The position numbers and the translations under genes were made by a program. Positions 36,601-48,224 of a DNA stretch of 64,000 nt are shown here, piece after piece. Below the pieces are notes generated by a model. It worked only from the letters and a program-made list of their open reading frames with translations. It had not been told where the DNA came from and searched no databases. Location of the stretch: assembly GCA_026874595.1 (NCBI GenBank), contig CM049314.1, forward strand, positions 57,956,300 to 58,020,299. Direction: 5' to 3'. Each line of letters opens with the position of its first letter. The first letter of the stretch is position 1. This DNA is from Sipunculus nudus (taxonomy: Eukaryota; Annelida; Sipuncula; Golfingiida; Sipunculidae).

Positions 36601-37090
36601 GCTTACAACATAGGGATTAACAGCATGAGGTATAATGGTGAGGCTCCTTAAATGTAAACCCTCTATAAGCAAGCGAGCCCTAGCGTCACTTGATTTTGGA
36701 TATAATCAAGACGCCCCTGATCCGCTGAGCGTTCTCTATTGTCCCGTATCGCGACCACCTCGCCGGCAGCGCACAGCTCTCTTGTTGATATGTTAACTGG
36801 TTTTGAGCCTCGGCCTTTGCGCCTTTGCACCGAGTGAATTCAGTTTCAACTCTGGTTGATTGGGTATTGCTAGCAACGCTAGATGCAGGTCCTTGTTTAT
36901 TGTTTGCATGTTTTTTTTCGCCATCCATTCTTATAACTTATAACCGGCCAAATTACAGTCCACAACCTGCAATCACGACGCACGGATACAATTCTTACAA
37001 ACCGACAGTCCACCGAGCCACAAATCAAAGATAAAACACTTTAAAGCGAGAACCCTTAAAAGTCCTGCCCAGCCGACATCATTCGGAATC
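33700..37090 (-). mobile_element. Tx1/L1-like LINE, minus strand, ORF1 plus partial ORF2
   Basis: From the 5' end (high coordinates): ORF1 remnants (35978-36928), an endonuclease end with TWSRSNPFLTRRIDYVFANE (35215-35397), the linker ARAKWCEQGERSKKYFLSLE (34833-35030), and the reverse-transcriptase start with LCNLRPISVCNTDYKL, DQMGFI and AVITLDIKAPF (34215-34583). The catalytic YADD region is degraded near 33930. The 3' end is missing compared with the related copy at 15100-17885. Multiple stops and frameshifts make it inactive. Confidence 0.8.
35978..36928 (-). pseudogene. LINE ORF1 remnant with zinc knuckle
   Basis: Two separated frames are seen. The 5' part (36686-36928) is lysine/glutamine-rich without motifs. 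The 3' part (35978-36358) has KCKSCRKDGHRTDDPEC, a CCHC-like knuckle (C-x2-C-x4-H-x6-C), preceded by GHFLNVGQYKHEC, which is the layout of gag-like ORF1 proteins in Tx1-type LINEs. The C-terminal tail is basic. At least one frame change lies between the parts. Confidence 0.6.
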
Positions 37091-37301
37091 GGAACTGTCT
37101 ACATTTTCTTTATTTATTAACAAAATGAGTAGGGGTGTCTTTTTTCAATTACTCTCATTGTATAGAAATATATATACGTTTTGATTCTATTCTGTATGTT
37201 CGATTGCCTAATATCAATACATCTACCTTTCTTATGAACCTTTTGGTTAGGTTCATTGACGTATTTCGGTTGCATTCCTTTTTGAATTTTTTTCCTCTGA
37301 A

Positions 37302-37317
37302 TATATATATATATATT

Positions 37318-37386
<69 letters not shown>
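37302..37386. repeat. (TA)n microsatellite at the left edge of unit 3
   Basis: Long TA tract with two TTTA interruptions; the sequence after it equals the start of unit 2. Confidence 0.95.
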
Positions 37387-37389
<3 letters not shown>

Positions 37390-37874
37390 GATTCTCCTTA
37401 TTATATCCTTTTTATCAAATATACATATCTTCATATAATAAAACGTTTTTATGGATATTTCTTTTTATATTTAGTTTTTTAACTTTTCAAATATTTTCAT
37501 TACATTTGTTTTACTTACCTTATCTATTTCTTATTGCCTACGACGTTCCACTTGTTCAACTATATGTACATCACTCATCTCTCCACCATTCTTGCTTTAC
37601 CCCCCTTAACTGCAACTACAATGTTGGGTTTAACTGTGCACAAATCTATTTGTTTCCTTTAACAGACACACAGACTCCAATCTACCACTGTCACCATTCT
37701 TTGCATCTTTCTGTTTCTCTCTACATGGACGCCCCTCCCGTTTTACACAAAATTAGTAGCTATAAATTCCAATTCGGGGTCGCTGCCGGTTCTTATAACG
37801 TCAACATTTCCCATGTGCTTTCACATGGGATTTCACTGATAATAAAGTTAAATACCTCCACTTTTTGCGTGCTT

Positions 37875-37950
37875 GCAACTTGCCTTAATTGCACAGTTGG
37901 TTACGCAGACGGCTTCTGGACATGCGGTCAGTGGTTCGAGTCTCCTTCTG
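37875..37950 (+). repeat. tRNA-derived SINE head (copy in unit 3)
   Basis: CACAGTTGGTTACGCAGACGG, then GTGGTTCGAGTCTCC: A-box- and B-box-like words spaced as in tRNA. Orthologous to 20986-21060. Confidence 0.65.
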
Positions 37951-38269
37951 TCTTGATAACATTGCATGTTATTCTTTATATACAAATGAGTCATGTGTCT
38001 ATTCCTTTCCTGATTAGCAGCTTCAGGATAACGCTAACAACGGTAATCGGGGAGTTAAAAATGACATAGATATATAAACGTCTTTATCAAAATATACGTT
38101 TGCCCCCTCCCCCAACAAAATAAAAACTGAACCCAGTTTTACTCTATCCTCATCAAATATATCGCCCTCTTTAGCGAGTTTAAATTTGAAGGCACATCCA
38201 GTATTATAGTATTAAAATCTTTCTCATATGACGTTCATACATTGTACAGTTATTCAGTGTAAGTTTAAA

Positions 38270-40630
38270 TGATAAAAAAGAACAGCTTCAAATTCAAGAA
38301 TCCCTTAATGGAAGGTGATCATTATAAATTCCCAAGGTTAAATGTGCGTAGCATCAGTAATTATGTAAGACGCAGGAAACTTTTAAATTTGTTAACAAAA
38401 CACGACATGGATAGAGAAGTAAGTTTTATTCAGGAAACTCATTCAGTAGGAAAGAGAGCCATTGTTTCTACAGACCCTACTATTATTTTTTATAACTGTT
38501 ATTTCATGAATTCTCTTTTCAAGATTTAAGAAATATTTTGAACTGCGCTCACCCTGCTCATACCACTTCTTTAACTCTTTGTATTTTCAAGAATACTTAT
38601 ATCATTACACTCTTTAATATTACTCCCTACCTGCTCCACTTCATTTTGCTAAGCTTATCCGCTTTATTCTGTTAGCTCTGCTTTTTTCTTTTGAGTATGC
38701 TAATTTTAATTTGGTGATAAATATGGTGTCTTCAGCTGATGAATTATTAAATTTCCATTACGATGGTTTTACAACACCTTACATTTTGTGGTCTAGGGGT
38801 ACTTAACAAGGGAATACAATATCCGCATATTTGTTTATATTAGTTTTGGAAGTTTTAACACCATAAGATCGTATAAATAAAAATATCCAAGGAGTCCATG
38901 TCGATGCATATGGACAAAAGATGACATGTTTTGCAGATGACATAATTTTTTTCATCAGGAACACAACTTCATTTGAAACTTTGATTAGCCATATATATGG
39001 GTTTTCACAATTTCTTTCCTACATGTCAATAAAATAAATCTGGGGCAGCCTGGATAGGTGCAAGTAAACATAGTGTACAACAACCAGTTTCATGTAAATT
39101 GGTGAAACTGACAAAAGGAGCAATAAAATTCTTTGCATATGGCAATCCTATTATCAAGATATCAGTAGAAACTTATTTTTGAAAATATGAGAGAAAAGGT
39201 GAGAAAATCTTTACTGTGTGGTCAAGCAGAAATTAAGCATTGTTTGGAAGGGCAAAATTTGTAGAACATTAGCTTTATCCAAAGTTATTTATGTATGCAA
39301 TATGCACGTACCACCTAAGTCATTCGTAGATATAGTTATATCAATGATGACACAATTTTTATGGAGAGTAAAAAAAAAACAAAAAAAAACTTAGGGTCAG
39401 ATATAGTACACTGATAGGACCATACCATAAAGGTGGTATAAACTTTGTAGACTTAGCAAGCAGGCTGAAAACTCAAAGAATAATATGGATTAAATGGTTG
39501 ATCCTATGTAATAATGCTTATGCTTGGAAAGCAGTACCAAGGTTTTATCTTTGGAGAACCGCTGGAGTTACCAATGTGTCTTCATACTTTGAACCCAATA
39601 GAATACCATAAAAGAAACCAGGCTTTTATAAACAATGTTTGGAAGATAGGTCACAATTTGTCTCAAAAGAACCAACCCTAAAAAATGAGTTAAAACTGCA
39701 AACTCTTTGGAACAATAGGTGGGTTAAAGTGGATGAAAAGTCAGTTTATTGAAAACATTTGAATTTATGTGGAATAAGGTTTGTTAAAGACTGTATCAAA
39801 GAAGAAAAAACGCTAAAATGGTATGAATTGATTAAATAATATCCAAATATTAGATCTCATATGGGGACCCAAATTAGCCGCAATACCATGTTACTGTTTA
39901 CTATTGCAAAACAAAGGTATCGAATCTAATAAAGGTATATCAGATGAGCCTATAATTATTACAACAAAGGTTATAACAAATATACAATCTTTGTCTTCTA
40001 AATATGTTTATGATAAATTGCCTGAAAAAAAATCAACTGCACTCGATCAATGGTCCAATCAAGACATACAAAACAGGATGATAATATCAACTGGGAGAGT
40101 TACTTTGGGGCCTTCCAAAAAATCTCATTGAATATGTTCTCAAGGGAATTCTTATTTAAAATACTCTAAAACTGTTTAACAACCAACAGTTTATTATATA
40201 AATGAAGTTAGTTGATAGTTACCAATGTTCTTATTGCTTCATAGAATATGTGACCAAGGAACACATTTTTGATGAATGTTTTGTAACAAAAACTCTGTAT
40301 TTTAGAATTGTGGATTGGATGAAATCAAATGCAGTGATATTGCCACCATTAACCTTGTTCACAGTTTTGTATAGTATGTTTCCATTTAAGAATAACCTTT
40401 GGATAAAATTTAGATGCTCCTTACATTTAAAAAGTGTCTATATCAAAGTAAACAGGAATATGGTCAGAACACAAGCATTTAAATACCAACATTTAAAGGA
40501 GCTTGAAATATATAGAAAAAAAAAAAAAAATTCTGAAAAATGGGAAAAAATAAGACAAAATATAAAATACAGCAGCATTGTCGTTTTGTATTGAAAGAGA
40601 AATCAAGGGGAAAATGTGTTCAATAAAGAC
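38270..40630 (+). mobile_element. LINE relic, plus strand, with endonuclease start and FADD box
   Basis: The endonuclease start reads LNVRSISNYVRRRKLLNLLT, then VSFIQETHS (38340-38450). The frame then breaks; the catalytic box reads FADDIIFF (FADD at 38930-38941). Further on come LALSKVIYVCNMHVPPKSF and FLWRV (about 39260-39370), a STGRVTLGPS region, and the C-terminal CSYCFIEYVTKEHIFDEC zinc-finger-like motif (40220-40280). Part of the palm is deleted. Clade assignment to Tx1/L1-like is inference from the C-terminal motif shared with the minus-strand copies. Confidence 0.75.
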
Positions 40631-41549
40631 AAATAGAATATATGTATATTGTGGTAGATTGTGCTCGAGGGCGTTCTTAGCCGATGAGTTCCCGAATCGA
40701 CAAGAGTTACCTCCAGGTTTTGGTAGAGAAGATCCCCAACCTTGACCTCGGAGAAGAAGACCCGGATGTTGCTAAGCCCACAGAGCGGAGCATCTGACCG
40801 AATAAGCACGTCTTCTCACGCTGGGGATTTGTGGTTTTCAGTCTCAGGAGTGATTATCTTTGTAGAGTATGATTCGCTGTACCACAAATGACGGCGAGTC
40901 TAGTTGGAGCTGGATAATATTTCATAAACGAGGTTGATATTAATTTGGTATGTCAATTTCGCTCTGGCCTGTACCCAGCTCGCTACATCCTCTGTAACTC
41001 GGCCCATCCTAGGTAATCCGCTGTGCCTGTTGCTAATTCTGGATGCAGCAGCAGACACGGACCGCTCTGTCATTTTGCCAGGAACCTGTTCTTTACAGGG
41101 AGGTTGTCATTCTTATAACTGTTGAATTAATTCAGTCACGTTACAATTTGACGTCACTCGTGTGTACTTGTAGCAGTCAAAACGTCAGATACTGTTAATT
41201 TGGTAAATAACCAACTGGCGCACCATGTACACCAGTCCCCTTACTTTTATAATCTGATCAACTCTCAGTATATTAAACTTGATCAATTATTAAAGGAACT
41301 AAATTTCCATTGTATTCATACTAATAAAGAATATATCCCCATCCATAGAAATCTGCTTATTAAATATATTATTTATTTTTTTCCAAGTGTGTTTGGGAAT
41401 ATTCTTAATGTGATTTGACATTATACTCAGTACATCTGAATACTTTATAAATTCTTTCTTATTTTATCCCAAAGAGTATTGAAGATACTAGACAAGCAAC
41501 AATGGCCCTTTTAACAAGTGGGTTTGTAGGCTGATTCGCTAAAAAATAG

Positions 41550-42219
41550 CCTCTTTGTTCAAACGATTTCTCTTGTAATTGTCAATAGCATAAGAGAATT
41601 TATTCACCCTGTTCATCATGGCAATGAACGTGTGCACGGCAACTGTCTCGGAACTGGTTTATTGGCTGCCATTTGTTTTGACTTGTGATTCAGCTCAAGC
41701 AATCGTTACCATACACAAGGTAAAGCCGTGACAATTTTTCGTTCTAGACCTGGAGAAGGTTACCAACTACCCTGCTTATGATTTGACAAAATTGATCCAT
41801 GATGGTTCCATCATTATAACTCCTGTGCATACTCCAGAAACATAAAGTCAGAGATCTCAGTCCTTCAAACCAATCTGTACCCTGGTAATGAATCTGAGAC
41901 AAATGTTATGCGCTCCCATGCTGCTGGTATATGGGACAGAGAAAGAACTGTGGCGTCAAGTCAAGCTGCAAAATCCAACTCTGGTAACAAAATTGACCAA
42001 ATTATGTATGCTTTGCCAAGAAGCAGTATTTACCATCAGCGGTCAGACGAGCCACCACCAGTTAAGCGGGCTATAGGATATGCATAAGGCATGCAGAATC
42101 ATGATCAATTTGTCCAAGACAGAACATGGTCACATGTTGGAAACAGAGATTATCTGCTCCAGTCTGCTGGCGGGGCCACTGAATCAATAGAATTGTCAGT
42201 GAAATATCTTGCTGTTTAG
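41550..42219 (+). pseudogene. Degenerate coding-like tract (copy in unit 3)
   Basis: Paralogue of 23600-24353. The frame reads ISLVIVNSIREFIHPVHHGN, then after small indels SEISVLQTNLYPGNESETNV, RTVASSQAAKSNSGNKIDQI and MYALPRSSIYHQRSDEPPPV, with a TAA after GYA and a final TAG at 42217. The stops differ in position between the copies except the last, so both are decaying versions of an older open frame. Function unknown. Confidence 0.35.
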
Positions 42220-43004
42220 ACGGCCCTTATTCTCAGGAATGTTGAAGTTACATCTTTTCTCATCTATCAACATTGCTGTGTTTACAAACATGTTGTTGAT
42301 AAACAAGTTCAGAGAACCTTCACGGAGGCCTTATCAGAAATTTCAATGACCAGGATTCCCCTTAGTTCACTTATATATATACACAGAGGAAGTCAGAAAG
42401 CACATGAATTCTTTCTTTTATATATCATTCTTTGTACTACATGTGTATTTGTTATTGTGAAACCCATAATTTTAAAGTACTTCTTATTTTTTTCTGTTTT
42501 TTTTACACTTTGGCTTTAAGCAAGGATTGATCTGAAGACTGTTGAACTTGACTTTGATCGTCAAAGTTAGAAATATTTGAAAATACAGAATTTAATGATT
42601 TATCATTTTCCTTATTCTTTTAAGAACTACATATTTTCCCTCAAAAATTTGATATACACATTTTATAAGCAACGGTTTCGGAAGAGTTAGAAAATAATGT
42701 TGCCTTGACCTAGCAAAGGACTAATTTATGCTTCAGATGCTTATAAAAATATTATACCCAATGTCTAGGGTTATAACGGGATATTGTGTGCCAGAAATGT
42801 CTAGGTTTTAATTTATTTAAATTCGGATTCATGAAGATGAAATTACAATTAAAAATATCTCTAACAATATTTCGTATTATCCTTCCATAACAAAACAAAA
42901 ATTAAGAAATAATGAGAAAAATATCTTTTCATATAAAAAAACAGTCATTATCTGACAATAAAATTAATGTATATGGTGTAGTCTGTGATGTTAACACGTT
43001 GTTA

Positions 43005-43019
43005 TTTTCTATGTTTCAG
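43005..43019 (+). promoter_or_regulatory. Predicted 3' splice acceptor before ACS-3
   Basis: The tract ttctatgtttcag ends 12 bases before the ATG at 43032, as in units 1 and 4. Confidence 0.6.
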
Positions 43020-43031
43020 TTTTAAAGAGCG

Positions 43032-44681
43032 ATGAACCAGAAGAGCTACATCAATAATCCACCATCGCTTCCTCTCCTTTATACAACATGGCCGGAACTG
43101 TTAGACGAACATGTCAAGAAACACCCCCATAAGGTGGCGCTGAAGATTTACACAGAAGATATGAATTCTGATTCGCTGACATACGCCGGACTCCAGCAGA
43201 AATCCATGGCGGTTGCTACTGTTCTCCGACGCTTGGTGCCTGAACTGAAATATGGGGACACGGTAGGCATTGTCGGTGCTAACTCGTGCGAACTGCTGAT
43301 AAACATACATGCAGTATTCGCTTTAGGCGCCGTGATTGTGTCTATTCCACATTATGTTAAAACAGCTAAAGACCTACGTCCCTTCCTGAAATCAACACAG
43401 TGTAAATTATTGGTTTTCCAGCACGGTTGTTTGGATTCCTCCACATTGGGTCCAATAGAGGAGCAGGGTACCAGACTAGTTCGTTATGGAGATAATGGTG
43501 AGGAGGACATCAATGGAATTAGATCCCTCAGCAAACTTCTGGAAGATGTGACTTCATCGGTCGTGAATGATACTAAGAAGTTGAAAAATGAAATTTGCCC
43601 CGATTTGGCAGCCGCAGTATTTTTTACTTCGGGGAGTACTGGCGTGCCTAAAGCTGTCATTTACTCACATTTCCAGCTGATTAACAATGTCAATGTTTTC
43701 GGAAAACAACTGAAGCTTACGCAAAACGATATATTCTTCAACGACAGGGCCATTGTCCATATCGCGCCATTCCAATGCATACATTGGTTTCTGGTTCCAG
43801 GCCTGTGCTCTGTCTGTCTGGACACTCATCTCACAAAAACCGACATAAAGACAATATTTAAAATCATAAAAAGAGAAAATTGCACCGTTTCTCTGGCGTT
43901 TGGTTATGTTCTCTACGATATGCTGAATGCCGAAAAATTAGCAAAGCAATACCTTAGTTCCCTAAGGCTTCTCATCACATCCGGGCATACGTTGAACGAA
44001 CGAATAGCATCAGAGTTCCGACGGATATTACCAGATATTTGGCTGGTTAATGCGTTTGGGTCAACAGAAATAGGATGCACTCTGATGAATCAGGAACGAT
44101 TGGAGGGACAGGAAGACGGCTTCATAGGGCCGCCCTTGCCGTACTATGAAATCAAAATTGTTGGAGATCATGGCGAGACATTACGACTTGGCGAAATTGG
44201 CGAGCTGTATATAAGAGGCCTTTTAATGGCGATGGGGTATATGCATGAAGAAAGCCTACAGGATCTGACGTCACGGGAGGGGTGGTTTGCCACCGGTGAC
44301 GTGGCCGTGATGAACGATAGCGGTCATATAAGGATCGTAGGGAGATACATCGACATAATCAAACGTGCTGGGATTAAAATATGTCCAGCAGAAGTTGAAA
44401 ATGTAATTTCTGAACATCCTGAAATCAGTGCTGTCCAGGTGTTTGGCGTCCCCGACGAGCGCCTAGGAGAAGAGATATACGCATGTGTGATTCTGAAGCA
44501 GGGCAGCACGATGAAGGAAGCGAATTTGTTGGAATGGTTTGCCGAAAGATTCAAAGATTCCAAAATTGGAGATTATAGGGCCCCTAAGTATGTGGAACTA
44601 TTTGAAGTCTTTCCACGCCTTCCTTCTGGAAAGGTATTCCGAAAAGAACTTAAGGCAGAAATCCTTGGGCGTATGGGCTAG
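43032..44681 (+). CDS. ACS-3: ACSF2-like acyl-CoA synthetase
   Basis: 549 codons, intact, collinear with ACS-1 without gaps. Seen: TSGSTGVPK at 199-207, AFGSTE at 341-346 (Ala341 where the other copies have Gly), GWFATGD with TGD at 421-423, GRYIDIIKRAGIKICP at 437-452, and PSGKVFRK with the catalytic lysine at 534. The hinge keeps the family glycine at 447 but has Cys451 where the others have Tyr. It is nearest to the ACS-2 pseudogene: both share SIPHYVKTAKD and HLTKTDIKTIFKI, where copies 1 and 4 have (L/I)PHHA(K/Q)TAKD and HVTRTDIKTIFEI. It should catalyse ATP-dependent acyl-CoA formation. It is the only working copy of its subtype in the window. Confidence 0.9.
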   Translation: MNQKSYINNPPSLPLLYTTWPELLDEHVKKHPHKVALKIYTEDMNSDSLTYAGLQQKSMAVATVLRRLVPELKYGDTVGIVGANSCELLINIHAVFALGAVIVSIPHYVKTAKDLRPFLKSTQCKLLVFQHGCLDSSTLGPIEEQGTRLVRYGDNGEEDINGIRSLSKLLEDVTSSVVNDTKKLKNEICPDLAAAVFFTSGSTGVPKAVIYSHFQLINNVNVFGKQLKLTQNDIFFNDRAIVHIAPFQCIHWFLVPGLCSVCLDTHLTKTDIKTIFKIIKRENCTVSLAFGYVLYDMLNAEKLAKQYLSSLRLLITSGHTLNERIASEFRRILPDIWLVNAFGSTEIGCTLMNQERLEGQEDGFIGPPLPYYEIKIVGDHGETLRLGEIGELYIRGLLMAMGYMHEESLQDLTSREGWFATGDVAVMNDSGHIRIVGRYIDIIKRAGIKICPAEVENVISEHPEISAVQVFGVPDERLGEEIYACVILKQGSTMKEANLLEWFAERFKDSKIGDYRAPKYVELFEVFPRLPSGKVFRKELKAEILGRMG

Positions 44682-45157
44682 AACAAGTTCATATTACTTG
44701 TATATCTGACATTTGCATTACAGAAAAGAAAGGATATATATTTAAAATACTAATATAATATATTAAATATGAATATCACAATATATAACTGCGAAATGCT
44801 CCTCTAAATCAACTGTGAATATCAGCTTTTGCTATTATTTGTCAAATATATTATTAATATTATATATTATTATTGGCAAAGGAAGGTTTACACGTTCTTT
44901 AAAATTCTAAACCAAATTATTTTTCAGCGAACGTTGTAGCTTATGCGATGGTGTGTGGCGTTATCCTTCGTCGGAATGTTAATTTCAAGTAATATTCCGG
45001 ATGTCTCAAAGATTTAAGGAAAGCGATCTGCGGTTTATTCCGTATAGAATGTAAAAAATTGAACATAATGGCCCTTAAAAGTCTTTAAAAATACCTTACA
45101 AAATATAAATATTTTAAATTCTTGATTGCAAACATTAAAATGTAACAAATGTACAGA

Positions 45158-45205
<48 letters not shown>

Positions 45206-48055
45206 TTTCATGAGGCATTACGATTTATGCTGATAATGGTTTTCAGATTAGAGCTTTATAATTGTTTATCAAATTAAAGGAGGATTAATGATATTCCCAA
45301 TCAAGTGTCCGTGTTTGCGAAAAAATGAAGTGTCACTAGTATTAATATCACTTTATTATATCGTCAGGTTTAATTATGTGTGGACAACAAATTGCCGGGC
45401 TCCACTTGTCATTTTGTCGAACTAATTCGATGGCTATAACCGTTGTGCGTATCAGGGTGCAATGCATTTTAGCTCAGCTGAATATAGATCATTTGATTTT
45501 TAGGCATCATCCATCGTCCGTCGTACGTAATGCCGTCTGTCCGGTCAGTCGTAACTGTCTGACCTAGAAACTTCTTACTTGATATCAAAGTAAATGTAGT
45601 TCCCTGTGACCTTTAATTTACGAGTTAAGCGCGTTTTTATGAGTTTTCCGCAATTAAAAATTCAGACATTTTTTAGTGTTTTATGCTGCAAAACAAAAAT
45701 TTTGCACTCAACCCTTAAACTAAAACATTATGGATCAGCTGCACATATTACGTTGAAACCATGCAAAAATGAAATACATCGTCCAAGCCAGTTCTTCAGA
45801 ACTATAGTGGACCCAGTTGCAAACATTTGAGCTGTTTTTTTATATATGAAATTCATACTTTAGATTAAATATCTCAGGTATGATTGTATGAATCTTTCTG
45901 AAATTCGTCAAGCTTTTTGATCATGGAAAGTCGTTTCAACTCTGAAAGACTGGTGCGGTAGACTAGCTGTAGAATACGAGTGGCACGATCTACATTTTCT
46001 TTATTTTTTCCCATTTCGTTATTGTATTTATCGTACACAGAATTAACGCAAGCCAGTTAACCAGTTAACAAGGCACAAATCGTTACCGCTTGATCTAAAA
46101 CTGTTCACCTAATATTTAGGTAGGCCCCTTTGTAAGGCTTCTGTTATCCTGTATAAGGCTATTTATGTGTTTTTGGTAAAGTCAGGCTCGTGATAGTGTT
46201 GTGGGCTACATAACAAAACACTTGCACTCAGCGCTATACCTAAAACATTGTGCATCATCTGCCCATATAACATTGTTACCATGCACAAGATTAAGAAAAT
46301 CCGACCAGCCGGTTCACCAGAAATATTTCAGACATAGTTTCAAAATGTTTACATCTTCAGCTGTTTATGTATGAAATTAATACTCATCGGTAACATCTCA
46401 GTAATATTTGCATTGATCTTTCTGAAATTCGACAAGCTTATTAACCACGGAAAGTCTTTCAACTTTGAAAGACTGGTTGCGCCATCTTCATTTTCTTAAT
46501 TTTTGCACAATTTTAATGTATTTTTTATTTAGAAATTACGGACGGTCAGATGTTCACAAAGCACAAATTGTAACCGCTTGACCTATAAACATCTTACTTT
46601 AAATAGGTCCTTAGTAAATCATCGAGCATACCAAATCTTAGGCCACCATGACATAAATTTGCAAGTTACACCAGTTAGTGTATGATTTTAACACCAAATA
46701 ATTTACACACTGTTCAGGCCAGCTGAGTGTCATAACCTGTGGGTCCCTTGTTGTTTGGTTTGTTGAATATCTGCTGCTATTAAATTTTGTGTTTTTGTTT
46801 GAGAAAAGAGGGAGTCATGTAAATTTATATTTGTTTAATGTAAGAAATAAAAGTAGGAGAGTTCCCTTAAATTTTGTTTTATTTATCTTAATATGTAATA
46901 TCATACAAATTTCATGAAGTTTAAAGAAACCTATTTTTAGAATATTCTTCCTCGTCCATGACAAACTTACGGCCTTGTAATCCGACATAAATATGAGAGT
47001 TTTTCAAATTATGACTATATATGCAAAATTATCTGCATATAAACCTTACTTGCTTGATACATAAACGTAGCATGCATTAATTAGGAAAAGGATAAAGTAA
47101 AAATTCATCTGGACCTGAGTATTTAAACTGCGACGCCTAACGAGATTTAGTGAAATGATTATTATTTAAAGCAGTCAGTTATAGGCCACACCAAGCATAG
47201 CGCCCTATCGCCACATAACGACCGGATTAAGTAGGCTTTTAAGCCAATTATCATTGCCTAAGGAGTCGGGTTGTTACGGGTAGACAAAACATTAATTGTT
47301 GTACTGATTCTGGGAACAAAAATATGGTGCGAGCGGGAATTTTGAAAGTTTACGAGGAAACGTTCAAAGATTCACTTTATTTCTCGAAATGTTGCATATA
47401 ATTTACACAAGTTAAGTTTATTTTCCATAACTTTAAAGTTATTTTAGGAATTGAGCACATACCCGCAATATTACCAAAGACCTGGTCTTCATTAAAAAGT
47501 AATAACTATAGAAAACGGAAGCCGCGAATCCGTAGACACATGTGATGTTCCTAAATGTACACCGAGATACTGAGGATGTAGCAACGAACTCTATTTACAT
47601 AACATGAAACCCTGTTGTGCCTTGCCATACTTGATACGTGCTTCAGTCTTATAACTGTAACTTCACTAACTTCAAGTAGAGATGCGGACCAGACCAGTCT
47701 GGCCAGTCACATAAAGGGTCGGTCCTGGTCGAATCCAATAGGTCAAAGCGGACCGATTCATTTATTAAAATATCATTAAATAAATTTAAATTGTAGTTTT
47801 TTAATTCTGTTTTATTGTACATAATTTCTCTTCACTTATATTCGAATATTTATTAAAAACGGAATATTTTTTACATATCAAACCGTTAAATGAATGTAAT
47901 ATTACAATCTGTACGTGAATTGCAAGATCTGGGTATGAATTATTAATAACAAATTGAAATGACAATCTTTGTAAAGAATTTAACAACAGTGGAATAATTC
48001 GTGATACTGTGTGAGGCATTATGGTTTTAATATAAACAAAATGGTGCATGTTGCA
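44682..48055. repeat. Downstream block of unit 3; no gene
   Basis: The most complete version of the downstream block. It contains a TA tract (45161-45202), a GTCCGTC-type repeat (45468-45560) and two to three imperfect 500-base repeats (45550-46720). The 47300-48055 segment is missing from units 1 and 2 and partly present in unit 4 (57420-58110). Confidence 0.6.
45161..45202. repeat. (TA)n microsatellite
   Basis: Equivalent to 27309-27358 in unit 2 but shorter. Confidence 0.95.
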
Positions 48056-48218
48056 CAGGGGCGTCAATAGAGCGGTGGGGATAAGCGGTCTGGTATTTTG
48101 TGTAAGCGGTCCTGGAACGGTCCAGGATTAAGCGGTATGGTATTTTTGTTAGCGGTCCTGGAACGGTCAAGCCCAAAATTGTGGACTGGTTAGGTCTAAG
48201 CGTCCGGTCCGCACCCCT
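48056..48218. mobile_element. Miniature element with CAGGGGCG / GCACCCCT ends
   Basis: Longer copy of the 29507-29624 element. The internal word agcggt.tggtattttgt...cctggaacggtc occurs twice in tandem here and once there. Ends AGGGGCG and GCACCCCT are inverted. Likely a hAT-like MITE (inference). Confidence 0.45.
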
Positions 48219-48224
48219 CCTACC

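Larger units (their letters stand above)
37387..43019 (+). repeat. Upstream block of unit 3 (paired with 20206-25160)
   Basis: Contains the SINE head (37875-37950), the more complete LINE relic (38270-40630), the unassigned stretch 40670-41550, the degenerate coding-like tract and the gene-proximal region with an intact acceptor. Confidence 0.75.
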
